This document shows, one piece after another, positions 8,373-15,623 of a DNA stretch of 35,581 nt. Both the position numbers and the translations under genes were made by a program. Where the stretch lies: positions 24,513 to 60,093 of the forward strand of contig DJPI01000034.1 in the NCBI GenBank assembly GCA_002438505.1, written 5' to 3'. Every line of letters begins with the position of its first letter. Within the stretch, counting starts at the first letter, position 1. This stretch comes from Ruminococcaceae bacterium UBA6416 (lineage in GTDB: Bacteria > Bacillota > Clostridia > Oscillospirales > Acutalibacteraceae). Under the pieces are notes generated by a model. That model searched no databases. It was given only the letters and a program-made list of their open reading frames with translations, and was not told the origin of the DNA.

Positions 8373-10100
8373 TCAGCGGACTTTTTCTTCTTCATGAACC
8401 TTCTGTTTTTCAATGAGAGCCCTGCGCTCCTCATCAAGCTCAAGGAGAATGATATATTCGCCGTTTTCGTCTTTTTCAAGCTCATGCGGCTCTGTGCAGC
8501 CATCGCTTTGTCCGAGCCATGTGTTTTCAAAATCCTGACCGGAGATTTCTTTGAAAACGGTCAACTCTTCATCTGTAAGAGCAACGGCTCCGTATTTGTG
8601 CTTTGTTGCAACGGCGGCACGAATCATTGTGTGGTCGCCCTTTGTCATTTTGAAGCGCTGAAGAAGATAAAGCGCAATAATCGCCGCAACAATCGGAATA
8701 ATCGCAACGCAGACTCTTACGCCGAAAACCGCGGTTGAAGTCTGGGGATAAAGCGACCCGTTTGCCTTTTCATATTCCGTAACAGCATCTCCGGTAACAA
8801 GACCGAAACCGCCGAGGGCAAAGCCGACAAGTGCGGTCATAACACCGCCGACACTCTTTTTGATGAGGGTGTTGAAGGTTGAAAGAACTCCCTCTCTTCT
8901 TCTTCCGGTGATTGCCTCGTCAACATCGGTGAGATCCGGAAAAACATTGGTTGAAACAAAGCCGAGGCCGCTCATTCCGAACGGGTAAAGAACCATGCTG
9001 AGAATCATAAGAGCAATCCAAAGGAACTTTGAAGCGCCGCTTCCCTCCGGCTGCATGAAAAGACCGATTGCAAGACCGGCAACCATGAGCGGAGTGACGA
9101 TGCTTCCGCACTTTTTCTTTCCGTGCTTCATTGTGAGCGCATAATTGAGCGGAAAGGCTGCAGCTTCCGCAACACCGGCGATTGCGTTATGAACGGCATA
9201 GAGCGAATACTGGTTTGCAAGATATTTGATGTAATAAACTTTTGTGTTGTTATAAAAGCCGGTTGAAAACTGATAAGCAACACTCATAAAGAAATACTGT
9301 CTGAACGATTTGTTGCGGAAAACCTGAACATATTCGTTGATAAGCCCTCTGACATCGAGCGGCGGATTAACCATATCAAGTGAAGACGGCTCTCTTACCG
9401 AACGATAGGTGAGGAAAACCGCAATGCAATAAAGAAGCGAAAGAACAAGACCGATGATAAGGAACGGCGCCTTTGCGTTTGAGTTGATGTCATTGTTGCA
9501 GCCGAAGATGCTGAGAATCATAACGGTAATTGCAAACGACGGAACCATTCCGGCGGAATTGAAAAGGTAACCCATTGAGTTGTACTGGGTACGAAGGTCA
9601 TATTCCGGAGCAAGCTCCGGAAGCATTGCCGTGTGCGGAACACCAATGACCGTGTATGCGGTTTTATAAATCATATATGTAATTGTGAAATATGCCATTG
9701 TTGCGCCGGGGTGGGCTTTCCCGTCAAGGCCGAAACCGTTCCACATCATTGTGTATGAAATGACCATCGGAATAAGTCCCCACATGAGATAGCGGCGGTG
9801 GCGTCCGGTTTTTGAACGCGTTCTGTCTGTGATAATACCCATAATCGGGTCGGTTATCGCGTCCCAAAGCGTTGCAATCATAATTGAAACGCCGGCAAGC
9901 TCAAGCGAAAGATGAACAACATCGGTCAAAAAGACCATGTAATACATACTGATTATATATCCCGCGCCGGCAAGATACATATTCGCCCAGCTGTAATTGA
10001 TCATCGGCAAGATGGCCGTTTTGAAGTCACCTTTAACGCCGATTGCTTTTTTGACCCGTTCACCGAGTGGGATTTTTTCCTGCATGTTCCTTTTTTCCAT
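8373..10100 (-). CDS. GPH-family sugar:cation symporter (MFS)
   Basis: 575 aa from the ATG at 10100, which has a GGGAGGA site; the frame extends to 10166, but that stretch holds the promoter region. Twelve predicted membrane segments fit the glycoside-pentoside-hexuronide:cation symporter family. The signature DAITDPIMGIITDRTRSKTGRHRRYL lies between helices 2 and 3. A hydrophilic tail of about 95 residues, rich in Glu and Lys, follows helix 12 and is longer than in a minimal MelB; such tails can be regulatory in this family, but nothing identifies a IIA-like domain here. The substrate is unknown. First gene of a minus-strand unit with the HExxH protein. Confidence 0.85.
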   Translation of the reverse strand: MEKRNMQEKIPLGERVKKAIGVKGDFKTAILPMINYSWANMYLAGAGYIISMYYMVFLTDVVHLSLELAGVSIMIATLWDAITDPIMGIITDRTRSKTGRHRRYLMWGLIPMVISYTMMWNGFGLDGKAHPGATMAYFTITYMIYKTAYTVIGVPHTAMLPELAPEYDLRTQYNSMGYLFNSAGMVPSFAITVMILSIFGCNNDINSNAKAPFLIIGLVLSLLYCIAVFLTYRSVREPSSLDMVNPPLDVRGLINEYVQVFRNKSFRQYFFMSVAYQFSTGFYNNTKVYYIKYLANQYSLYAVHNAIAGVAEAAAFPLNYALTMKHGKKKCGSIVTPLMVAGLAIGLFMQPEGSGASKFLWIALMILSMVLYPFGMSGLGFVSTNVFPDLTDVDEAITGRRREGVLSTFNTLIKKSVGGVMTALVGFALGGFGLVTGDAVTEYEKANGSLYPQTSTAVFGVRVCVAIIPIVAAIIALYLLQRFKMTKGDHTMIRAAVATKHKYGAVALTDEELTVFKEISGQDFENTWLGQSDGCTEPHELEKDENGEYIILLELDEERRALIEKQKVHEEEKVR

Positions 10101-10156
10101 ACGCTGTCCTCCCGGAAAAATTTTCTCTGAGCCGCCCTCCGGCCTGCTTTCCATTA

Positions 10157-10185
10157 ATTTTAACACGTTACCACGCTAAAGTCAA
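10157..10185 (-). promoter_or_regulatory. Promoter of the sugar symporter, with possible operator
   Basis: TTGACT (10180-10185), 17-bp spacer, TAAAAT (10157-10162) with an extended TG. The dyad TAAC-GT-GTTA (10161-10170) overlaps the -10 edge and could bind a sugar-responsive repressor; this operator reading is inference. Confidence 0.65.
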
Positions 10186-10237
10186 TAAAGTCGCACTCAT
10201 AAAACGGCCGAATGCAAAAACATGACGAAAAAAAAAT

Positions 10238-10266
10238 TTGCGTTTTGTCTTTCTTTCTGTTACAAT
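10238..10266 (+). promoter_or_regulatory. Promoter of ppa
   Basis: TTGCGT (10238-10243), 17-bp spacer, TACAAT (10261-10266) preceded by TG (extended -10). It lies 31 bp ahead of the ppa ATG. Confidence 0.65.
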
Positions 10267-10297
10267 GTTAAGTGAACAATATCAAGGAGACGATTAA

Positions 10298-10831
10298 ATG
10301 AACATATGGCACGACATTTCACCGAAAAGAATCAAGCCCGATAAGTTCTATGCGGTTATTGAAATTTCAAAGGGCAACAAAAACAAATATGAGCTTGACA
10401 AGGAGACCGGTATGCTCAAGCTTGACCGCGTTCTTTTCACCTCAACCCATTATCCGGCGAATTACGGCTTCATTCCGCGCACTTATGCAAGCGACCACGA
10501 CCCGCTTGACGTTCTTGTTCTTTGCAGCGAGCAGATAAGACCCATGACCATTGTTGAATGCAAGCCCATCGGTGTTTTGAAGATGACGGACAGCGGAATG
10601 AGCGATGAAAAAATCATTGCCGTTCCCATCAATGATCCTAATTACAATGCCTATGAGGACGTGTCTCAGCTACCGCAGCACCGCTTTGATGAAATCAAGC
10701 ATTTCTTTGAGGTTTACAAAACCCTTGAGCATGACCACACAACAACCGTTTCTGAAATCTGTGATAATGAAGAGGCAAAAAGAATTGTTGCCTCCTGCAT
10801 TGACAGATATATCGAATACTATCAAAGATAA
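10298..10831 (+). CDS. ppa: Inorganic pyrophosphatase, family I
   Basis: 177 aa. Soluble cytoplasmic enzyme that hydrolyses pyrophosphate to two phosphates and drives biosynthetic reactions. The family I core is present: YELDKETGMLKLDRVL, YPANYGFIPRTYASDHDPLDVLVL (metal-binding Asp residues in SDHDPLDV), IGVLKMTDSGMSDEKIIAVP and the C-terminal HFFEVYKTLE. The length is usual for the bacterial enzyme. The ribosome site AAGGAG lies 8 nt before the ATG. A short-chain dehydrogenase gene follows after 30 bp in the same transcript. Confidence 0.93.
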   Translation: MNIWHDISPKRIKPDKFYAVIEISKGNKNKYELDKETGMLKLDRVLFTSTHYPANYGFIPRTYASDHDPLDVLVLCSEQIRPMTIVECKPIGVLKMTDSGMSDEKIIAVPINDPNYNAYEDVSQLPQHRFDEIKHFFEVYKTLEHDHTTTVSEICDNEEAKRIVASCIDRYIEYYQR

Positions 10832-10861
10832 AAAATTAATAACACAGAAAGGAACATCACC

Positions 10862-11662
10862 ATGGGATTTTTGAAAGGTAAAACGGCAATCATCACCGGC
10901 GGCGGCCGTGCGGTTTTGAGCAACGGAAGCTGCGGCTCAATCGGCTACGGCATTGCAACGGCATACGCAAAGGAGGGGGCAAACCTTGTTCTCACCGGCC
11001 GCAACCTCAAAAAGCTTGAGGACGCAAAGGAGGAGCTTGAAAGGCTTTATAACATCAAGGTTCTTCCCGTTCAGGCGGACGTCAGCGCCGGCAGCGACAA
11101 CGAGGCAAAGGTCAATGAGGTTGTTAAAAAGGCGGTTGACGCATTCGGAAGAATTGACGTTCTCATCAATAACGCGCAGGCTTCCGCCTCGGGCGTTACC
11201 ATTGCCGACCACACAACAGAGCAGTTTGACCTTGCGGTTTACTCCGGTCTTTACGCCGCTTTTTATTATATGAAAGCCTGCTATCCCTATCTTAAAGAAA
11301 CAAAGGGAGCGGTCATCAACTTTGCTTCCGGCGCCGGCCTTTTCGGAAATTACGGCCAGTGTGCATATGCCGCCGCCAAGGAGGGCATCAGAGGCCTTTC
11401 GAGAGTTGCCGCAACGGAATGGGGCAAGGACGGAATCAATGTTAATGTTGTTTGTCCGCTTGCGTGGACGGCTCAGCTTGAAAAATTTGAACAGGCATAT
11501 CCCGATGCTTTCAAGGCAAACGTAAAAATGCCGCCGATGGGACATTTCGGAGACGTTGAAAAGGAAATCGGCCGCGTCTGCGTTCAGCTCGCTTCACCGG
11601 ACTTTAAGTATATGAGCGGCGAAACGCTCACCCTTGAGGGTGCAATGGGTCAAAGACCATAA
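10862..11662 (+). CDS. Short-chain dehydrogenase/reductase
   Basis: 266 aa. Rossmann-fold NAD(P)-dependent oxidoreductase of the classical SDR type. The cofactor loop is visible as ITGGGRAVLSNGSCGSIGYGIA, which carries an insertion of about 8 residues compared with the usual TGxxxGIG. NNAQ replaces the common NNAG, and the catalytic Ser (FASGAGLFG) and YAAAK are intact. SDR members with a lengthened glycine loop occur among enoyl-ACP-reductase-like and bile-acid-type enzymes, but the substrate cannot be assigned here. AGAAAGGA precedes the ATG. It is co-transcribed with ppa and closed by a terminator. Confidence 0.85.
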   Translation: MGFLKGKTAIITGGGRAVLSNGSCGSIGYGIATAYAKEGANLVLTGRNLKKLEDAKEELERLYNIKVLPVQADVSAGSDNEAKVNEVVKKAVDAFGRIDVLINNAQASASGVTIADHTTEQFDLAVYSGLYAAFYYMKACYPYLKETKGAVINFASGAGLFGNYGQCAYAAAKEGIRGLSRVAATEWGKDGINVNVVCPLAWTAQLEKFEQAYPDAFKANVKMPPMGHFGDVEKEIGRVCVQLASPDFKYMSGETLTLEGAMGQRP

Positions 11663-11675
11663 AATTTCAGACATC

Positions 11676-11709
11676 AAAAAAGCCGCTCCGTTTTGGACGG
11701 CTTTTTTTG
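11676..11709. terminator. Terminator after the SDR gene
   Basis: AAAAAAGCCGCTCC-GTTTT-GGACGGCTTTTTTT. A-rich and T-rich flanks make it usable from both directions, so it may also end the minus-strand lysis cassette transcript. Confidence 0.85.
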
Positions 11710-11725
11710 TTTGAACCGGAAGGTT

Positions 11726-12034
11726 TTACTCCGCGGCGCCGCGGCCGAGTTTGTAAACCTCGCTTTCAATGAGGGCGGTCACCTCATCAACGTCAAAAAC
11801 AAGGCCCTTTGAAAGGAGAAACTGAACAACCCAGTCCTTTTTCTTAATTCCGGCTTTTTCGCTGTTTTTAAAAAGCTGCTCCGCGGCCTTGACCGCCGTT
11901 TTAATCCAGAATTCAAGCCTTTCCTTTTTTTCGGCCGAAAGGCGCGAGCGCACAAACGGAATGAGAAAGCCCGTAAGTACCGCGGAAAGAAGCGTTATTG
12001 CAACTTCAAGAATTGTTGTAATGTCATATTTCAT
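11726..12034 (-). CDS. Phage-type holin, LL-H family
   Basis: 102 aa. One N-terminal membrane segment (about residues 8-28, LEVAITLLSAVLTGFLIPFV) is followed by a charged helical domain (EKKERLEFWIKTAVKAAEQLFKNSEKAGIKKKDWVVQFLLSKG), which matches the organisation of LL-H-type phage holins. Such proteins open the membrane so that an endolysin can reach the wall. It is the last gene of a five-gene cassette, 14 bp after the XhlA-like gene, and ends next to the bidirectional terminator at 11676. The reading frame is intact. Confidence 0.75.
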   Translation of the reverse strand: MKYDITTILEVAITLLSAVLTGFLIPFVRSRLSAEKKERLEFWIKTAVKAAEQLFKNSEKAGIKKKDWVVQFLLSKGLVFDVDEVTALIESEVYKLGRGAAE

Positions 12035-12048
12035 ATGTTTTTCCTCCG

Positions 12049-12303
12049 TTAATTTTTTCCGCCCTTTTCAAGGTCGGTTATTCTGTGGTTTATAACCTTA
12101 ATCTGTTCTTCAACAACAGGCATCCGTTTTGCAAAGTTGTTGTGTTCGCGCACCTCGCGCGTCAGCTCATCAAGCTTGCAGTCCGTGACGGCGCACCGAG
12201 TTTCAATTTTTGATTCTGTGCTTTTTGCCGCTCGAAAGCTCGTGATGACAACGCCGAGAAGGGTAAGCCCGCCCGTTATGAGGGCAACAATAATTTCAGT
12301 CAT
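12049..12303 (-). CDS. XhlA-like phage holin accessory protein
   Basis: 84 aa. It has an N-terminal membrane helix (about 4-24, IIVALITGGLTLLGVVITSF) and then a coiled-coil-like region (ESKIETRCAVTDCKLDELTREVREHNNFAKRMPVVEEQIKVINHRITDLE). This size and layout, and the position between endolysin and holin genes, resemble XhlA-type haemolysin/holin partners of Gram-positive phages. It starts 3 bp after the stop codon of the endolysin gene, so translation is probably coupled. Confidence 0.65.
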   Translation of the reverse strand: MTEIIVALITGGLTLLGVVITSFRAAKSTESKIETRCAVTDCKLDELTREVREHNNFAKRMPVVEEQIKVINHRITDLEKGGKN

Positions 12304-12306
12304 TTT

Positions 12307-13008
12307 TCACACCCTTTCGCAAAATGTCAGATCAACCCAGCCGCTCGGCGTCCGACCCCAGTCTCCGCTTGTTTCAAGCGCGGTGAACGTGACGCCTTTG
12401 ACGTATCCGTCAACCTTTTTTCCGGAAAGGCTTTTGATTTTTGTCTGCGCGTCCGCGGTCATTTCACTGAATCCGACCCGGTCAAACTTTGTTCCGGCGC
12501 CTTTGCGCACATTCAAAACATCGGCCTTTGAAACCCTGTAATTTCCGGGATAAAACGCTTTTTCCTCCTGCGGACGGAAGTTTTCACGGCTCCATTTTTC
12601 CGGGTCGAGCCAGCCGCCGCCGGAGAGACTTTTGATTCCAAGGTGGAGGTGAATTCCGGTTGCAAAGCCCGTCATGCCCGTGAGACCGAGGACGGTGTTT
12701 TTGTCAACGGCCTGTCCGGGCTTAACGCTGATGCGGCTCAGGTGGTAATGCAGCATTTTCACTCCAAGGCGAGGGTAGGCAACCCAGACGTACTTTGCGT
12801 TTCCGTAGGCCTTGTCACGGCCGCAGGAGAGGATTCTTCCGTTTTCAATCGCGTATTGCGCAAGCTTTTTCCGGTTGGTTGCATAGTCTGCACCGCTGTG
12901 GAAGGAGGCGGTTTTTCCGCCCGGCGTTTCAATCGTACCGCGATAACCGAACGGCGAGGAAAGCCAATGCTCTCTGCCGTGAAAAATCAGCCTTGAAGCT
13001 TCACTCAT
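12307..13008 (-). CDS. Endolysin: M23 peptidase with C-terminal SH3-like domain
   Basis: 233 aa from the ATG at 13008, which has a strong AGGAGGGG site. The frame is open to 13068, but that part overlaps the preceding small gene. The N-terminal domain has M23 LytM-type zinc motifs: SPFGYRG, HSGAD (HxxxD) and GIHLHLG (HxH). M23 enzymes cut cross-bridges in peptidoglycan. The C-terminal 80 residues (YRVSKADVLNVRKGAGTKF ... GWVDLTF) form a bacterial SH3-like wall-binding domain. No signal peptide is seen, so export would rely on the neighbouring holin. The ATG overlaps the stop codon of the 39-aa gene (ATGA). Confidence 0.88.
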   Translation of the reverse strand: MSEASRLIFHGREHWLSSPFGYRGTIETPGGKTASFHSGADYATNRKKLAQYAIENGRILSCGRDKAYGNAKYVWVAYPRLGVKMLHYHLSRISVKPGQAVDKNTVLGLTGMTGFATGIHLHLGIKSLSGGGWLDPEKWSRENFRPQEEKAFYPGNYRVSKADVLNVRKGAGTKFDRVGFSEMTADAQTKIKSLSGKKVDGYVKGVTFTALETSGDWGRTPSGWVDLTFCERV

Positions 13009-13124
13009 GCCACCCCTCCTTTGAGAATGAGGTGCCAAAGAACAAGAACAACATTCAGACAAAACCACTCAGCCGCTGCGCGGAAAAGACCCTTTGCCGC
13101 GCAGATAACAATGTCCTTTTTCAT
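13005..13124 (-). CDS. 39-aa hydrophobic peptide of the lysis cassette
   Basis: Small ORF between the tail accessory gene and the endolysin. Its ATG (13124) overlaps the stop of the upstream gene (ATGA), and its TGA (13005-13007) overlaps the endolysin ATG, so the three genes are translationally coupled. The product starts MKKDIVICAAKG and has one hydrophobic segment (WFCLNVVLVLWHLIL). A GTG-ATG-CGA alternative start lies two codons upstream. It could be a spanin-like, pinholin-like or release protein, or a coupling ORF; no family is recognised. Confidence 0.6.
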   Translation of the reverse strand: MKKDIVICAAKGLFRAAAEWFCLNVVLVLWHLILKGGVA

Positions 13125-13462
13125 TCGCATTCACCCCGGACACAGCCGTCAAAATTCCAGGCCTCAAGGTCATCCGTTAAAACAACACAGCCGATATCGG
13201 CCGCGGTTGAGGAAATATTGGGTGAAAAAACGCTGACCCCAAGTGAGCTGCAGGGAAAAATTGTTGGAATTCTGGCTGTTTTTCCGGTGAACGGAATGTC
13301 AAGGACGGTTCCGTCAAAGGTGAATCTCACAATTTTTTCCGCTTCCTTGTCCCAGTCAGAGTCAAAGTCAAAGGTTATCCTGTATTCCGCGTTTTCCGGA
13401 ATGAGATATTTCTTTTTACAAATTGCTATCTTATTTGAAATTTTGATTTCGATGTTTTCCAT
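13121..13462 (-). CDS. Phage tail/baseplate-type accessory protein
   Basis: 113 aa. The pattern IKISNKIAICKKKYLIPENAEYRITFDFDSDWDKEAEKIVRFTFDGTVLDIPFTGKTARIPTI matches, from memory, small beta-rich proteins encoded between tail-fibre and lysis genes of many clostridial prophages (conserved F-x-FD-x-x-W, then a phrase like DIPFTG-x-x-x-IP, then GVSVF). The precise function is unknown; a distal tail or receptor-binding accessory role is inferred. AGGAGG precedes the ATG by 6-7 nt. It is the first gene after the promoter at 13508-13536, which is odd because no other structural phage genes are present. Confidence 0.65.
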   Translation of the reverse strand: MENIEIKISNKIAICKKKYLIPENAEYRITFDFDSDWDKEAEKIVRFTFDGTVLDIPFTGKTARIPTIFPCSSLGVSVFSPNISSTAADIGCVVLTDDLEAWNFDGCVRGECE

Positions 13463-13482
13463 CTATACCTCCTGAAAAATTC

Positions 13483-13501
13483 TGTGAATTGCGGCTTCAC
13501 A
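13483..13501. repeat. Inverted repeat near the cassette transcription start
   Basis: TGTGAA-N7-TTCACA. It overlaps the predicted transcription start of the lysis cassette and could be a repressor site or a 5' hairpin of the mRNA. Confidence 0.5.
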
Positions 13502-13507
13502 ATTAAT

Positions 13508-13536
13508 ATTTTACAGGCGGTTTTTGCTCTTGTCAA
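13508..13536 (-). promoter_or_regulatory. Strong SigA promoter of the lysis cassette
   Basis: TTGACA (13531-13536), 17-bp spacer, TAAAAT (13508-13513). It lies about 45 bp upstream of the first cassette gene and directly downstream of the LexA box. Confidence 0.8.
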
Positions 13537-13545
13537 TATTTTTCA

Positions 13546-13559
13546 CGAACATTTGTTCG
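13546..13559. promoter_or_regulatory. LexA (SOS) box
   Basis: CGAACATTTGTTCG matches the Gram-positive LexA/DinR operator CGAAC-N4-GTTCG in both half-sites. It sits 9 bp upstream of the -35 of the lysis cassette promoter. A second perfect palindrome, GAGAAAATTTTCTC (13559-13572), abuts it. Between this and the divergent promoter at 13772 lie about 200 bp of AT-rich sequence in which I see no gene. Confidence 0.75.
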
Positions 13560-13771
13560 AGAAAATTTTCTCTTTCCGTGGCAAAAAGTCGCAAATTGAG
13601 TGAAAGGAAAATCCCGCAAGCATCCCGCCACAACAGTTTTTTAATCAAAGACTGACAGTTTTTGATGAATATTTTCGACCGAATCAAAGGTCTTTTAAAT
13701 TTCCGTCTGTGCAAATTAATTATTTTTAATGAGGAATAAGCGTTATAGATTAAAAATCCGCGTCAAATCCG

Positions 13772-13800
13772 TTGACAAAGCATTGTCCGATTGTTAAAAT
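13772..13800 (+). promoter_or_regulatory. Promoter of the secreted hydrolase-like gene
   Basis: TTGACA (13772-13777), 17-bp spacer, TAAAAT (13795-13800) with extended TG. The -35 lies in an inverted repeat GTCAA-ATCCG-TTGAC (13762-13776), a possible operator. Confidence 0.75.
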
Positions 13801-13831
13801 TAAGTGGACAAAATCGAAGGAAGTGTTACTT

Positions 13832-15442
13832 ATGAAAAAACTAATCTCGGTGCTTCTGGCTGCAATCATGGTTTTCGGGTTGTTTGTTCCCGTTTCCGCG
13901 GTTGAGCTTTCCGCCCGCTCGCAGTATCCGATTGTCTATTTCCGCGGAAACAGCGAGGACATTATTGACGAGGACGGAAATGTCGTTTATGATTTTGACG
14001 TTGACGGAGAGACAATCAAGCAGATGGTCAAAAAGATCATGCCGTATTTTGTCACGGCTTATCTCACAAATGACTTTGACGAATATTACAAGGTTTTCGG
14101 CGAGGAAATGAGCAAGCTTTATGACAGATGTATGCTTGATTCAAACGGAAACCCAAAGTACGGAACCGGCATTTCCGAGCAGGAGAAGCAGAACAATATT
14201 CGCGAAATGAACACAAACTATGCCGATTCAAACGGAAAATACAGCATTAACAGCTATGCCTTTGCGAACGACTGGCGCCTTGACCCGCTCAAGACGGTTG
14301 ATGATGTTGAGGTCTACATTGACGGAATTCTCAAAGCCACCGGAAAGGACAAGGTCTGCCTTGCCTGCAAGTGTCTCGGCGGTGATCTCATTCTTGCGTA
14401 TCTTGCAAAATACGGCACCAAGAAAATCCATGCCGTATGCTTCGGTTCAACCGTTGCCTTCGGCGGAGACCTTGTTAACGACACTTTCTCGGGTCACATG
14501 AAGGTGAACGGCGAAGGACTTTCCCGTTTTGCCAATGATTATTTTATGGACAAAATATTCTTCAACTCAAACAAGGTTCTCGGCGCGTTCATCGGTGAAA
14601 CGGCGAACCTTGCTCTTGCAACCGGAATTGCGGATGGAGCAACGGACGTTTTCATGAAGTATCTTTACAACAGACTTTATGAAGGACTTGTTCCCGCCCT
14701 TGCAACCGCAACCTTTGCAACCTGGCCGGGATACTGGACAATGGTTACCGCCGACAGATATGAGGAGACAAAGAGCTTTGTTTTCGGCGGTGAGAACAGC
14801 GAAAAATATAAGGAATACGCCGGACTCATTGAAAAGCTTGATAATTATGACAAGCTGGTTCGCCAGCGCATTCCAGAACTGCTTAAAGACGCAGAGGCTG
14901 ACGGAGTCAACATCTGCATCGTTTCAAAATACGGCTTCCAGATGCCGCCGGTTCTTGAATCTCTTGATGAGCAGGGTGATGTTTGGACAACAACAAGGTT
15001 CTCCTCGCTCGGTGCAACGGTTTCCAAGATTGGAACAACCTTCTCCGATGAATACATTGAATCACGCAAGGCTCTCGGCTATGAAAAGTATATTTCTCCG
15101 GACAAGCAGATTGACGCTTCAACCTGCATTTTCCCGGAGTACACATGGTTCCTGAAGAACGCCATTCATGACGATTGGACCTATGAAGAGGATTGGCTCA
15201 TCACAACAACCTGCGATTCAGAAGAAAGAATCACCGTCAGAGACATTGACGGAAGGTCTCAGTTCATGGTTTATGACCGGGAGACCGACACCGTTACCCC
15301 CATGACGGAGGACAACAGCAAAACCGAAACATATGAAACAGAAAAGAAGCCGAAAAACAAGCTTCTCAGCGCCCTCACGGCTTTGTTCAAATGGTTCAAG
15401 GCACTTAACGATTACTTAAGGCAGCTTTTCAAAAAGAAATAA
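13832..15442 (+). CDS. Secreted alpha/beta-hydrolase-like protein with Cys nucleophile and amphipathic tail
   Basis: 536 aa from the ATG at 13832 (GAAGGAAG site); the upstream frame from 13772 overlaps the promoter. The signal peptide is residues 1-23 (cleavage after PVSA). SQYPIVYFRGN and then VCLACKCLGGDLILAYLAKYG look like the oxyanion strand and nucleophile elbow of a lipase/PGAP1-like hydrolase, where G-H-S-M-G-G has become C-K-C181-L-G-G, so Cys would replace Ser. NAIHDDW near residue 450 is a candidate for the catalytic His. The last 30 residues form a cationic amphipathic helix (LLSALTALFKWFKALNDYLR) that could bind membrane or wall. No close family is recognised. Divergent from the lysis cassette. 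Confidence 0.7.
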   Translation: MKKLISVLLAAIMVFGLFVPVSAVELSARSQYPIVYFRGNSEDIIDEDGNVVYDFDVDGETIKQMVKKIMPYFVTAYLTNDFDEYYKVFGEEMSKLYDRCMLDSNGNPKYGTGISEQEKQNNIREMNTNYADSNGKYSINSYAFANDWRLDPLKTVDDVEVYIDGILKATGKDKVCLACKCLGGDLILAYLAKYGTKKIHAVCFGSTVAFGGDLVNDTFSGHMKVNGEGLSRFANDYFMDKIFFNSNKVLGAFIGETANLALATGIADGATDVFMKYLYNRLYEGLVPALATATFATWPGYWTMVTADRYEETKSFVFGGENSEKYKEYAGLIEKLDNYDKLVRQRIPELLKDAEADGVNICIVSKYGFQMPPVLESLDEQGDVWTTTRFSSLGATVSKIGTTFSDEYIESRKALGYEKYISPDKQIDASTCIFPEYTWFLKNAIHDDWTYEEDWLITTTCDSEERITVRDIDGRSQFMVYDRETDTVTPMTEDNSKTETYETEKKPKNKLLSALTALFKWFKALNDYLRQLFKKK

Positions 15443-15451
15443 CATATAATT

Positions 15452-15490
15452 AAAAACGGGCATCCGATTTTTTTGGGTGCCCGTTTTTTC
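15452..15490. terminator. Bidirectional terminator between the hydrolase-like and Gln-rich genes
   Basis: AAAAACGGGCATCC ... GGGTGCCCGTTTTTT. It sits 10 bp after the stop of the plus-strand gene and just past the end of the minus-strand Gln-rich gene. Confidence 0.85.
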
Positions 15491-15491
15491 A

Positions 15492-15623
15492 TTAGAACTT
15501 GTTCTGATGATTCTGCTGATTCTGCTGCTGATTCTGCTGATTCTGCTGCTGTTGCTGCTGATTCTGCTGCTGTTCGTTCTGCTGCTGTTGCTGCTGACGG
15601 TTCTGCTTATTCTGCTTTGCCAT
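15492..15623 (-). CDS. 43-aa Gln/Asn-rich protein
   Basis: Starts MAKQNKQNRQ and contains 25 Gln and 9 Asn in 43 residues, arranged as repeats of two to six Gln separated by single Asn, with NKF at the end. The ribosome site AAGGAG lies 9 nt before the ATG and a terminator follows the stop. Very small Q/N-rich proteins of this kind recur in spore-forming Clostridia and recall the composition of Bacillus gamma-type small acid-soluble spore proteins, but it lacks the sequence repeats of SspE. A spore-related role is inference. The repetitive DNA makes overlapping frames look like longer ORFs; the gene is read here because of its start signals. Confidence 0.7.
   Translation of the reverse strand: MAKQNKQNRQQQQQQNEQQQNQQQQQQNQQNQQQNQQNHQNKF

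Noticed and set aside
10937..11545. 202-aa open frame on the minus strand
   Set aside because: Antisense to the SDR gene with intact catalytic motifs; no start signals.
15495..15506. AGAACTTGTTCT as a second LexA box
   Set aside because: The half-sites GAAC/GTTC are separated by 2 bp rather than 4, and the site lies inside the Gln-rich gene's 3' end.
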